A DNA stretch of 64,000 nt from Dipteronia dyeriana (GCA_032871835.1 CM065303.1:53296597-53360596), one strand, 5' to 3'; shown: positions 22,509-34,187, numbered from the stretch's first letter. The notes: a model not told the origin generated them from the sequence alone. Translations and numbers: made by a program.

Positions 22509-23872
22509 GGGGGTGCATTTGATTAAGATTTCAAATGACTTTTAAAGATTTTGTTCAAGTGATGGCTTTTGTAGATTTTATGAAATTTTATTGATTTTTA
22601 TAGACTTTACATAATTATGAAAAACTTTCATAGACTTTCATTTCAAAAGTCTTTCGTAGATTTATATTTTAAAAAACTTTTATAAACATATATATAGATT
22701 TTTATTGACTTTTAAATATAATGTATACTTTGTTTTAATATAATTATATACATTCATCTTAATAAAATGTTTTTTTTAATAAATAAAAAATAATCATCGT
22801 TAATTAAACTTGATAAAAATATATATATATATGGTGTGTGTGTGTGATTTTAACATTTTTATTTTTATTTTAATTATATTTTGCATTACAAAGACGTCAT
22901 GCTCTTTTTCTTTTAGTAATTAGCTAAAATTTTATTTGTTTTTTATAATTAGTCAAAATATTATAAATTTTCTTTCAGAATAAATGTAGTAAACCGACAA
23001 AAATATTAATATTTATATGTCTCTATGAATTTATGACAATGAGTATAAAAAATCTATCAAAAATTCATTCAAGTTATTAAGATAAAACATTAAAACCACA
23101 CTTAATTGTTGAATAAAACTCATGCATAAAAGTGGATAGTTTGATATTGATCATAATTATTCGGAGTCATACTCATACGCGACTTTAGTTATGGCATATT
23201 AGCATGATTAAGTAATGGTTTTGTCATTTATTATTTTTATTTTACTAAATGAAGTTCATTTGATTTATTTTGATTTTGTTTAGTTGCTTTGAAATTATAG
23301 ATATAAAAAAAATGGAATCTCTCGTCCTTAATTGTAAAGTTGATAGAGAGTTGTTTATATTATTTTTTAAGTTAATTTTGTTGTGTTATAGATCGTTAAT
23401 GTTTGTACGGTTTTTTAATAATGTTTATTGATTTTAAAAGTTAATTGTTTTATTTTATTTGTACAATTTATTTAGAATGGGTGTGCTTTTATATGAAAAT
23501 AGAACATATGTTTGGTTGATGATGTTTTTCAAAAGGTTTTATGTTTTTATTCTAGAGTGAAATTCTTTCTATTTTTTTTCTTAAAAAAAAATCATTCAAA
23601 GTTTTTGGGAGGAATAGAAGACAAATTGTGAGATTTGTTATAACTAAAATTCATTAAAAGTTATTGATATTTTTAAGTCATTAAAAGTCGTTGAGATTTT
23701 GAATACCTTCTAACTTTCATAAACTATTAAAAAATCTCGATTTAATAAAATATGTATTGAATACCTCATGATTTTTATAGAGTTGTTAAAAGTCTGTATT
23801 AAATACATCTAAACTTTTCAATTTCATAAAAGTCATTAAAAGTCTTTTCAAATCCTAATTAAATATACCCTC
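22509..23872. mobile_element. Non-autonomous TIR element, 1.36 kb
   Basis: The left end GGGGGTGCATTTGATTAAGA and the complement of the right end (GAGGGTATATTTAATTAGGA) form an imperfect inverted repeat of over 30 bp. TTAAA lies next to both ends. Subterminal zones repeat ACTTTTAAAGA- and AAAAGTCATTAAAAGTC-type motifs. It contains a (TA)n(TG)n microsatellite (22807-22846) and no coding capacity. The superfamily is unresolved. Confidence 0.6.
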
Positions 23873-24458
23873 TTAAAGGTTGAAAATATAACGGTATAAA
23901 CATGCAGCTAAAAAGTTTGAAATTTAGTATAAATTAGGTTTAAACTGGCAACATAGGCAGTAAAGTGTGCGTGAATGATATAACCCAAAGCTTAAAAGAA
24001 GCAGCATGATTAGGATCTAAAGATTCTGATTTATTTATTTATTTGACAGAATTTCATTAATTCTGATATAGCTGCTGTAAATAATAATAATAATAACAAT
24101 GGTTTATCAGAATGAATAAAGAACTAACAAACTAGTAATTTGATTTTGATTAAGTCGTGTATCATTCTCCATCAAATCTCAATCAAACGAATAAAATATT
24201 GAAATATATATATATATATATATATTCTATTATCAGTTCAAATTGATAAAAAATATATCGGTTTCTTGTATGTGGATCATTGTAGTTAAAAGATGTTTTG
24301 ACAAGTGCATACAGTTAAGTCAAAGTTTAAATCCAATGACTCATATATAAACTCATATATAAGAAACTAATATATTTTATATCAATTCAAACTGATAATA
24401 GAACAAATTTATATATATAAGGGTTTATAAACCACTAAAGAGAAAAAAATATTGTTGG

Positions 24459-25933
24459 CAGGCCGTCCGACCGTAAGGGGAGTCCAGTGAGATAGCCGTC
24501 TAGGCTACTGATCTTTAAGACTTTAAGTGCTCTCAAATTGTAAAAAAAGTTTTTATTTCAGATATAAGTCATATATGATTTTAAACTAACAAACTCATAA
24601 AGAAGTTTAAAATAGGTCCATTAAACATATTACTTTTTAAAACTAACAAACCCGTGAATGAGTTTAAAATAAGTCAACTGAACATATGTTTTTTTTTTAA
24701 AAGCCCACAAATTATAAAACTCAATTATCATTCTCAAGTTCTTACAAGTCAAATGTGGGTTGAATACTATTCATAACACTAATTGTCTTTTATATATCCA
24801 AAACGGGAAAACAACATTACAACACTGCTCATATCACTTATCAGACAACCAGATAGGGCTGGGCGTTTTCGGGTTGGGTTGGGTTGGGTTAGGTTGAAAA
24901 TTTATCAACCAAATCCAACAAAACGTAAATTTTAACCCAACCTAACCCAACCTAATATTTGTCGGATTTTGTTGGGTTGGGTTGATCGGGTTGGGCTTTT
25001 TAAGCCTAATGGAAAAAATATATTTAAATTCAAATTTTGTTATATCAAAATTCAAATTTAAAATAATTTTTCACCATAATATCATATCATGTTGAGTTTA
25101 GATTACTTAAAAGCATCAAAATCAAATCGTAACATATAATATAAATTGTTTAAATATCTTTTCCAAAATTAAAAAATTAAAATAAAGCAATTTATCCAAC
25201 TTGAAAAGTCTCAATCTAAGTCTCACATCCATTTTACAATTATAATCACTTCGCCAAATGTCTCGTGGTTGGATAATCTATTATTTATTTTAACCAACAT
25301 AATAGTTTGAGTTTATATACAATTATTAGACTTTTTCTACTAAATTCTTAATCAAATCCTAAGGAAAAAATAACATTTTAAAGTATAATCAATGATGTGC
25401 TATTTAATACAAAAGATGAAGATAATATATTAATATAATCATATATTTTTAATAAATGTATTATATATTACGGTATACAATATTTATAATTATGTATTTA
25501 TATTTGTCATTTAAAATATTATAAATGGTGCATGAGTAAAAATTTTAATTATTAAAAAAAAGATTTCATAATAAATCTAATAGTAAATTATTTAATTTAC
25601 TTTTTATTATTTATGTCGGGTTGTCGGGTTAGATTGGGTTATATTTTATCAACCCAACCCAACCCAATCTTAAAAGCAACCCAACCTAATCTAGTCGGGT
25701 TGGGTCGGGTTGGATTGGGTTGGCGGGTTGGTGCCCACCCCTACAACCAGAAGCAGATGTCAAATAAAAATAAAAATAAATCAAAAATCAAATTATGGTT
25801 TTTTAAAACTCTCTTAAATCTTACTACAAAAATTCATATTTCAGATATAAAATCTCAACTTGAAATCTCAGGGTCTTGGAAATTCATTTTCTATAGCTCG
25901 TCTCGGACCCCAAAAATCTCAAGACCGGCCCTG
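24459..25933. mobile_element. hAT element (CAGG family) interrupted by a second hAT
   Basis: Begins CAGGCCGTCCGACC and ends AAGACCGGCCCTG, flanked by a perfect 8-bp duplication ATTGTTGG (24451-24458 and 25934-25941). Removing the inner element and its target duplication leaves about 577 bp. The right end (CCCCAAAAATCTCAAGACCG) closely matches the right end of the 56173-56633 element. Confidence 0.8.
24854..25743. mobile_element. hAT MITE with TTGGG subterminal repeats
   Basis: Begins TAGGGCTGGGCGTTTTCGGG and ends GGTGCCCACCCCTA, flanked by a perfect 8-bp duplication CAACCAGA (24846-24853 and 25744-25751). Blocks of GGGTT/AACCC pentamers occupy both ends (24877-25000 and 25615-25735), with a 600-bp AT-rich core. 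hAT transposases commonly bind short subterminal repeats of this kind. No transposase is encoded. Confidence 0.88.
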
Positions 25934-26089
25934 ATTGTTGGATTCTAAAAAATTTGTTTGTAGTGGTTTTTTGAACATTTTTGTCCTTTTATTTTAGTAA
26001 TTTTAATTGAGGTTAAATTTGTTTAATATATATAAAAAAAATGGAATGTAAAAGGACATTTAGTGGATTCACATCAATCTTTATTAAAA

Positions 26090-26378
26090 GAGAGTTCCTC
26101 TTTACGATCTATAAATTATCTATTTACACTCTAATTTTTTTTTATTAATAACAATTTAAACCTGAATTAAAATTACTAGACAATACCAAAAAAAAAATCT
26201 AATAATTTAGGAGAGATAATTTCATTTTTTTCATAATAAGAGTGACACAAGATAAAATTGATAATCTTGAAACAAAAGGAAGTATCTTTAGGATATTTTT
26301 AAATTTAAATTGTAGGAATGGAGTGCTTTTATAAAAGAAGTGTAAAAAGAAAAAATTGGATTGTTAAAAGAAACTCTC
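26090..26378. mobile_element. Mutator-like MITE C
   Basis: A 289-bp element with left end GAGAGTTCCTCTTTACGATC and right end complementary to GAGAGTTTCTTTTAACAATC. It is flanked by perfect 9-bp repeats TTATTAAAA (26081-26089 and 26379-26387). The ends match those of A and B. The interior looks like a deletion derivative of the same family. Confidence 0.8.
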
Positions 26379-26387
26379 TTATTAAAA

Positions 26388-26674
26388 AATATAAGTACAA
26401 AAGTATCCCAACACGAAAGGACTAATAAAGATAAAATAAATCAAGTATTATGTTGTACAACTCTTTCTAACACTTTCTAACAGAGTTGGTAGTGCACATC
26501 ATCTCCTAGCAGAACGGTACATTAAATAATTACAACCATCATATCTTTAATTATATTACACTCTTTATTAAAAAAAATTACTCTTTTTTTTATCAGAGAA
26601 GTTGAATATATTCAATCCAATTATATCAGAGTTTGAAGATTCAAAAACAATTAATAATAAATAAAAAAGACTAA
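26388..26674. other. Short unassigned interval between transposons
   Basis: AT-rich DNA between MITE C and Harbinger D. No gene or element end was recognised. Confidence 0.5.
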
Positions 26675-27322
26675 GGGGTCGTTTGTTTGTTTTTTTATCA
26701 GAATAGTAAAAACTGAATAGTCATGAATTTTTCTGAAGACTAAATAGGGACTGAAATCCGAATCCGAATGACATGTTTGTTTGTTTTTCTCACATCTGAA
26801 TATACTGTCAACTTGTTTGTTTTTTTAAAAATAAAATAGTTTGAAAATAAATTATTTTACATTTATACTTATGCTAATTAAAAAATGTAATTTATTTGCA
26901 TATTATTCTGCAAACAAAGTTCAATTTAACAAAACAAAAAATTTATTAATAATATAATTTTGCATGTTCTGCAAACAAAGTTCAAGTTCAATTTATTGTC
27001 AAAAAAAAGTTCAAGTTATTTTACATGTTGTCCACGCTCCGGTGTAGATAATTAAGGAATCATTTTTTTTCCTTGATCATATGCATCGAAAACCAAATAA
27101 AAAAAGGGTTATTGATTTTTTTTAAATAGGTTCCTGGATTATATACACTAGTCCCCATGAGAGATTATTAGGCTTTTTTTTTTCCTTTCTAAAACCCGTT
27201 TAAAATAAAAATATGTTAAAAAAAAATCTACACCATATTAAATTAAAATAAATTTGGAAATATATCGTCTTTGAGAAGACTTAAAAAAGAATAATTTAAT
27301 TGTAATCAAATTATTTGGAATT

Positions 27323-28781
27323 GAAAGCTTCATTTGATAATCCAATTTTTTCTTTTTACACTTCTTTTCGAAAGAAATTTCATTCTCAAAAATTAAATTT
27401 TAAAAAATTCATAAGACACTTCTTTTTGCTCCAAGATTATCCTTTTTTTTCTTTTTGCACGCTAATTCTAAAGACACTCCATTTTTAAAAATAAAATTTA
27501 AAAAATAAATTTCTAAAGGCATTTAATTTTATTTTTATAAAAGTTAGGATGAACCATCAAAGCCTCTGATTCATTCGAGCAGTAATCATTTTTGAATTAA
27601 ATTATTAAAAAAATTATATATCCTTAATCATTATATTACGTATTATATATTAAACACTCACTACTAAAATATTAATTACCATATTAAACTCTTTTTCCTC
27701 AAATAAATATTTCTAATTTTCTATCTTTATTTTTTCTCAAGCAAGACTAACCGTTAAGAAAACAAAACTTATGAATAAGCTTGATTTTTAAGAACCGTAT
27801 ATATATATAATAAAAAACTAAAAAAACAAGCACTTTGTTTTTTTTTTCTTAAAAAAATCGAAATATGAAAATATTTTTTATCACTTTTGTAGGTATGTGA
27901 TTGTTTAGAGAACTTTAATTATTTCATTAGTCTTATACATTATGAGTTTAATGAATCTACTTGCAACAAATCAAGTTTTCATGTATCTATTTATTTTTTT
28001 GGTTGAAAATTGCCTTTTTAATATATATATATATATATTGTTATTTGTAAAAAACCAAAAATATTCATAAGTTTTTTTTTTCTTCAACTATTAATTGAGA
28101 AAGTATGCAGATATATATATATATTGAAAAATGGAGAGAGTGTTTAATATGATAATAACATATTTAGGAAAGAGAGAGTCTAAAATGTAATATTTAGAGC
28201 ATCTCCAATACAAAAGTGGTTTGCATACCGATAATTGTTGTCATGTGACATAAAAATAGATTTGATAGACAATCAACTCAACATTTGGTCTTCAAAGCTT
28301 CAGTCTAATAAAAAATAAAAAATAATGTCCAATCCATCTTTTTTTCTTTCTGTTTTTTTTATTTCTTTACCAAAAATAGATAAAAAAAAATTAATATTAA
28401 TTTTAAATACTTGTTGAGTCAATGAAAAAATAGTTGTACAACAGATCGTCTGAAAGTAAACGGTCATGTTGACAATGTCTATTTTTTTTTATCACGTCAG
28501 CTTGAGGTTGATTACGCACGGCTACATTGGAGAAATATTTATTAACAAAATTTCTATTAATCTTACGTGGCATCATTTTTTTTTACAAGTCATTCTTGCA
28601 TTGAGAATGCTCTTAATCTAATGATTTAGGATAGAGAACTTTTTTTTAACAATTTAATTAGTTTGAAGTATCTTTAGAATTTTTTGATTTTGTCTAGTAA
28701 TTTTAATTCAGGTTAAAATTGTCATTAATAAAAAAAAAATGAGTATAAATAGATAATTTATTGACTGTAAGAAGAAGTTCT
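27323..28781. mobile_element. Mutator-like element B nested in Harbinger D
   Basis: Starts GAAAGCTTCATTTGATAATC and ends with GTAAGAAGAAGTTCT, flanked by TTTGGAATT (27314-27322) and TTTAGAATT (28782-28790), one mismatch apart. The body matches element A (18903-20883) in order and direction, for example GGTATGYGATTGTTTAGAGA near both centres. It lacks insertion E but contains MITE F. Confidence 0.75.
28197..28612. mobile_element. Tourist-like MITE F nested in MULE B
   Basis: A 416-bp element with left end GAGCATCTCCAATACAA and right end complementary to GAGCATTCTCAATGCAA. It is flanked by TTA on both sides (28194-28196 and 28613-28615). The equivalent position in MULE A (near 20718) is uninterrupted. 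Confidence 0.8.
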
Positions 28782-28901
28782 TTTAGAATTAAGTAAATCC
28801 ATGATTTCTTACATTAATTTTTAAATTGTTTTTAATATTTTTATGTTGTTAGTTTAATTCAGACCTGTAAAGTTTTAAACAGAAAAAACAAACGATTCTA
28901 A

Positions 28902-29720
28902 AAAATCCAGCGAGTTCACCACCCTCTTTTAAGGGAGGGTGGGCATTTCCGTTTACCCCCTCCCCACATATTGACACATGTCTCAAAGCTAACCATAGGT
29001 TAACAAATAATGTTGTACCAATATTACCCTTTCTATAAATGAAAAAATAACGCCCAGAAATCACACCGCACATAAAAAAAAAAAACCCATCTAGAAAATA
29101 AAAACCCACTCCAATGATTTTATCTATAAACAATGCTTGCGTTGTTGTCTCTTTGAATCAGTTTGATCGGTAACACACAAATGAAACACATTATCAACAA
29201 AATCTCTCATATATATTATCTATCTAGTTTTCTCACCAACCAAGCAAATACTTTGACTCTTAAAAATATAGTATCTCGTATAGTAAGATAAGCTAACATT
29301 CGTATCTCATTTTCATTCATTATCTAAACTTCATTGAAAATCAAACCATTGACTTAATAAAAAACTGAGAAAACATTATATGTTCATCACCCAAAATTGA
29401 AAACATTCTCCAGGAAAAAAAAAACAGTCACCATCATCAGTTCATCACCATCAACACTCACATCACCATCTCAAGAAGTCAACACCCACACAAGAAAATC
29501 AAACCCACTTCAACGCTAAATCCACCCGATCACGATCACGACCACGACCACGACCACCCACCATCAACATCCCTACCATATGTTAGAAAGGGAATGTAGG
29601 GCTACATTGGACATCCATCTATGTTTATACAAAAAGTTTAAAATTTTGACTTTACACTTAATTAATAAATCATAGTTAACACATTGATAGTTGATTCCAA
29701 AATTAACCTCACATAATTAA
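28902..29720. other. Unassigned intergenic DNA
   Basis: No gene was recognised. 29400-29570 is rich in CATCACCA and CACGACCACGAC motifs. A short open frame on the minus strand at 28849-29133 overlaps transposon D and is not considered real. Confidence 0.45.
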
Positions 29721-29892
29721 TGAGTAATCCTAGACAACCTAAAAATTTACCCCAAATTTCAACCCAAATGATGTGGCAGTTGATTTTTTCATTAACCACA
29801 TCATCTCATGTTGTGTGTGGCAATGACAATTCACTTGCCACATCATTTGAGTTGAAATTTATGCTAATTTTTTGGGTTGTCTAGCATTACTT
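29721..29892. mobile_element. 172-bp palindromic MITE
   Basis: Left arm TGAGTAATCCTAGACAACC and onwards; the right arm is its complement (GGTTGTCTAGCATTACT). Arms of about 60 bp include TTTCAACYCAAATGATGTGG. Flanked by ATAATTAA on both sides (29713-29720 and 29893-29900). An 8-9-bp duplication and long arms fit a hAT or Mutator-type MITE. Confidence 0.8.
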
Positions 29893-29924
29893 ATAATTAA
29901 CCTATTACCAAAAAGACCCATAAG

Positions 29925-30542
29925 CAAAAAATCCCCAATTTCCTTAATAACTCAAACCCTAAACGTAAAAAAAATCCTAATTTTATTAAAACCTAACCCT
30001 AATTAACCTAACCCTAAAATCACTTATGAGGAAGAGGCATCGTCAACCTCAAATTTTACCAGAAGTGGTCGGCTGACCTCCGACTGGATCGATTGAAGTG
30101 AGGTCGTGCGACCAATGACCTTGATTTAGTCCTCTCGGTTTCGCAACTACTAAAGTATTGGATTCCCAAATTGAAGACTTTTCACTCCCCGATCTTCAAG
30201 ATCTCTTCGACGACGATGGCAACCGTGAGTATGTCAAGAAGAAGATGATGAGGTTTCAAAGGAGATGGTTTCAATGGAGGCGTCGAAATGGAGGACAGGT
30301 CGAGCTTTGTTTGAGAAGCATAGGTGTATAGAGAAGGCACCTCCCTTCAATTGAGTCTCGTCGAAGGCAAGGTGGAGGTCGGTTGTCCTCCTCTTGTCAA
30401 ATCCTAGGGCAGCAGTGGCGGCATCACCTCCTCCTTCAAGGTGAATTTAGGGTTAGGTTAGTTAGGGTTAGGGTTTAATAAAATTAGGATTATTTTTTTA
30501 GGTTTTGGTTTTGAGTTGATTAGGAAATTGGGGATTTTTCCT
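29925..30542. repeat. Long inverted repeat flanking a gene-like insert
   Basis: The left arm (29925-30022) contains several CCTAACCCTAA motifs and the right arm (30441-30542) the matching TTAGGGTTAGG motifs; outermost they share CCCCAATTTCC / GGAAATTGGGG. Between them lie about 420 bp of noticeably higher GC, with exon-like composition but stops in every frame. It looks like a terminal-inverted-repeat element that carries foreign DNA. The gene source was not recognised. Confidence 0.6.
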
Positions 30543-32261
30543 TTTTATTTTATTTTTAAAAATAAAAATATTTAAATTAATAAAAAAAATAAAATAGAAT
30601 ATCCTAAAAGTTAAATGGGTTGTTAAAATGGGGGTAGAATAGTAAATCTAAACCCACTTAATATCTAAGTGGGATAATCTCAAATAGAAAACAAACAAAC
30701 AAACTGGAGTGTCTTAAATGCTAAGTTAGTTTACTTTATGTTAGGTTTTCGAGTCATGTTGGTATAATTCTATATCAAAACAATATTTCCTTTGTGCGGA
30801 GTAGTGGTTTAGGCTCATTGTGAATTGTGATTCAAGCTTCTGACAAGGCCGTCGTTATCCCTATCAAAAAAATTTATTTATTCTAATTACCTCGCAAATG
30901 CAATGAATCAAATGACTATTATAACAAGTAAGCAAAGGTCATTCCCACATAGAGGTGGAATTTATCAACTATCTCTAGCTCTAGAGTTTATGAAAGTAAG
31001 TTAAATGGAATGCGGATGTTGTGAGAATAGGGTGTGAAGTCTAAGCATAATGTGGTGTGTGAGAGGTGAGTGAAATGAACCTAAAACTAAAGGCATAAAA
31101 CTAAAGATAGAAATGTAGCCGGGTGCTTGCCTTTCTAATTATTCTACTCTTAGTTAAGTTATTCTACTCCTAAGGTAAGACTCTCTAGCTACGAAAATAA
31201 TGGTAGTTTGGAGAGATGCAAGATATTAGTCACACATGGGAAATGCGTTCACCAAACACAAGATGCAATTCATGTAAATCGTAGAACATGTGAAAGCCAT
31301 TCAATTCAAGTAAAGGGTCCGTTCTCTCGATTAAGGAATTCTGAAACCAAATAATCTATTATTATGATTCATTTGTTCACTAAGGAATACCGAAATCAAT
31401 TCATCACTCAACCAAGGTTATGGAAGAATAATTGTGTCTATGTCTAATTAAGTACAAAAACATTGAACCAAATCTATCCTAACAAGGTTATGTGTAAGGT
31501 TTTCCAATTCAATAGAGCTACTAGCCAAGCTCATACCCGGAAGGTTATCCAAGCACAATCCCAACTCGCATTCACTCAAATCATTCTAAACATAACATGT
31601 TAAACCATTCACCAACATACATTCACAAATGAGATATTTGATTACAACTACTCCTATATCAATAAGTTAATCTACTCATAATCTCATTCATACATACACA
31701 TCAATTTATAATCTTTCATACACATGAGTATCATAGTAAAGCTTAATCATGCACATACTAAAGAATGAATCAATACCAATTCAAATCAAAGAACAACCAT
31801 ATATATATAACTCAAGTGTTAGGTTTACAAATACTTCTAAATAGGGTTACACATCAATGGTAGAAAATACAAAGAGAAGAATGATAGATTAAACCCTTAA
31901 AACCTCATTCTCTTTTGAAACTGTAAAGTCCTCGTTTATTGATTGGTTTGTTTCGTGAACAAACCATATTTTTAGGGTTTTATGTAAGGGTAGCGTAGGC
32001 TCTCATGACCTCAAGAGAAGAAGCACCAAAGGTAAAATTCTTGTGCTTACTTGCTTTAAAGAGATAGTTCACACACTCACAAATTCATGCATAACTCTTA
32101 TTCATACATGTCGTTTGTTTATACTTGTGTGCATTTTTGTTTAAATGACTCTTCTTGATTTATTTGCATCTTGTGATTAGAGTACCATGTCATGATAGAC
32201 ATTAGTATATGATGCTTCTTCTTCACTCTAGTACTTGTTGAAATTGTGTTTTTGAGTCTTG
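30543..32261. other. Probable retroelement leader DNA, unassigned
   Basis: No coding frame survives. Phrases such as GGTCATTCCCACATAGAGGT and repeated CAAGGTTATGTGTAAGG-type motifs (31415-31555) look like non-coding parts of LTR retrotransposons, but no ends could be fixed. Confidence 0.35.
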
Positions 32262-32505
32262 AAAAAGTGGGCAGTGCGCTGGTGGTGCGCTACTCGACTA
32301 GCGCAACCTCACCAGCGCAACATTCCAGTGGATCGTCGTTTGTCATGCGCCACTGAGCTGCACCACTTCACCCTTGCAACATTAAAAAAGTGGACAGTGC
32401 GCTGGTGGTGCGCTACTCGACTAGCGCAACCTCACCAGTGCAACATTCCAGTGGATCGTCGCTTGTCATTTGCCACTGAGCTGCGCCACTCCACCAACGT
32501 CTATT
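32262..32505. repeat. GC-rich tandem duplication, period 123 bp
   Basis: Copy 1 (32262-32384) and copy 2 (32385-32505) begin AAAAAGTGGRCAGTGCGCTG and contain the inverted pair GTGCGCTACTCGACTAGCGCAACC. A partial third unit starts near 32518 (GTGCGCTACTCGACCAGCGC). It is strongly GC-rich against an AT-rich background and sits just upstream of LTR-like sequence. Confidence 0.85.
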
Positions 32506-33478
32506 GAAAATTTAGGTTGTGCGCTACTCGACCAGCGCACCTTACCAGCGCACATAGCGGGAGCTGGAACGTTTTTTTTCAAAACGACCTCACTTTGGTT
32601 GAAACTCATATACATATAACTCTTTGTATTCAGATCGTACAAGAGTTCAAAACATCATATCTTTTCCTTATAACACATTTCAAAAGGAAAAATCTTCCAA
32701 GAACTCATCTTTAAACACTCAAAGCATTCCTATGTGTATAAAAACTTCATCTTGCATCATCTAAGGTCATTTAGAGTGCATCAATGGATAGTTTTGCATC
32801 ATCACATCTTGTTTGGTAAGTTTCTCACTATCTTCTTACAAGTTAAGTGATTTTCTTGCTAAGTCATCTCTTTAATCATTTGTATGCTCTTAGAATATTT
32901 ACTAGATACAAAATAGAGATTGTTGTGATGACATGATTGAGTGTTGTATTGTGATAGCTTCATAGGATTGTTTGATCTATGTTTAGCTAAGCTTATTGAA
33001 CATGTCATTTAGCTCTTGATATCTAGGATTGCATTAATTGTCATCTCATTATCCTAGATAAGCATATAAGGTTTCCTAGCCTTGTTTGTTCTTTGAATAT
33101 TATCATATATTCACATAGGCCATTTTATCTCTTCATTGAGAAGTAAGACTTGTGTTGCTTCTGGAATTAAGTAGCTTAAATCGCAAGCAAGATGGACTAG
33201 GTTCACTTATACCGGGATTAGGTAGTGGTGGTGGATTTTAAACCGGGATTATGTTGTAATTCCTTTGTCATTAGTGGATTCGAGGTTCGAGTGTGACACA
33301 CTTAACAGCTCGTGGTTTTTCCCATTTGGAGGGTTTTCACGTATATCTCAAGTGTCTTTATTATTTCCGCACTTATTATACTTGTGATATTATTGTAACT
33401 AGCTAGGGGTATTTTCGTCAACTTGACCATTAACGAAAATTTGGTAAAATTATTTAAAATCTATTCACCCCCCTCTAG
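32506..33478 (+). mobile_element. Copia (SIRE/Maximus-like) LTR remnant
   Basis: The 3' part resembles the end of Maximus-type copia LTRs: CGTGGTTTTTCCCATTTGGA near 33312, then ACTTATTATACTTGTGATAT, then ATTCACCCCCCTCTAGA at the end. The upstream boundary and any primer-binding site are unclear. A similar but diverged LTR end occurs at 40300-40873. Confidence 0.5.
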
Positions 33479-34187
33479 AATAATCTTAAACACACCATAA
33501 TATTTGTTTCAGAATCCTTTCCAAAGATGGGAGGAAGAAGTGTTGAGGTGATGGTGGTGAACTTTCCATAAAGGAGGAACCTCCATGAAAGCTTGGAAGC
33601 TTCTCTCTCTCTATGGTGGTGTTAAGATCTAAGAATAGGTTTCTTAGATCTGAAAGGTGAATTTTTGGTCCTTTAGAGAGTGGTAAAGAAGTGTATTTGT
33701 AATGGAAAATGTTAGGCAAGGTTTGGACATAAAAAGACATAAGAATCTCTCCAAAATGGGTCGATTCAGAGGTTTTTTCCTGCAGTTTGGAAGTCACTAT
33801 ATGCCATCCACGAGTTCCTCTCTTCTGATCCGTGAGTTCTTTCTCGTGGTGCTAAAGACACAGTGATTCTGTCAAACTTGTTCATTCAATTTCGTAAGAA
33901 AAAAGGAGTTGTGGCGAGCTTGAAGTCAAGGTTAACCATGGAAGTTTGAAGGATTTGAAGAAGAGGAAAACGTGTGAATGAGGTAAAAAAGAGTGGAAAA
34001 CAGATCAAAGAAAATCACAGAATCGATTTAGGTAAAAGCCCATCGGAAACGAGTCCAAAAAATGGTCTGGAATATCGGGCTGGACGTCGGGTCACGCGAG
34101 TCTACTCAACCAGGCTGGATATTGATGACGATCAAGTTATGCTGATGTTTTGGGGCACACCTAGAAGTGGGCTTGGGTGTGACCAGC
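33479..34187. other. Unassigned, possibly retroelement-derived
   Basis: Moderate-GC sequence with a 103-codon open frame on the minus strand (33486-33797) of low-complexity composition and no recognised domain. It is treated as a chance frame. Confidence 0.35.

Larger units (their letters stand above)
22075..26080. mobile_element. Mutator-like element G, hollowed by nested insertions
   Basis: The left end GAGATTTTCTCTTCACGATC and the right end (25975-26080, AGTAATTTTAATTGAGG ... GGATTCACATC) resemble the corresponding ends of MULEs A, B and C. TTATTAAAA lies on both sides (22066-22074 and 26081-26089). The interior contains the elements at 22509-23872 and 24459-25933. Without them about 1.15 kb remains. 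The right terminus is diverged, so the extent is less sure than for A and B. Confidence 0.5.
26675..28898 (+). mobile_element. Harbinger-like element D, interrupted by MULE B
   Basis: Begins GGGGTCGTTTGTTTG and ends ACAAACGATTC, with TAA on both sides (26672-26674 and 28899-28901). About 756 bp remain once MULE B and its 9-bp duplication are removed. The two halves (26675-27322 and 28791-28898) align along the full length of element E in reverse orientation, which shows that D was complete before B arrived. Confidence 0.75.

Noticed and set aside
24877..25735. GGGTT/AACCC blocks as interstitial telomere
   Set aside because: The unit is GGGTT rather than the plant heptamer TTTAGGG, and the blocks are explained as subterminal repeats of a hAT MITE with exact target duplications.
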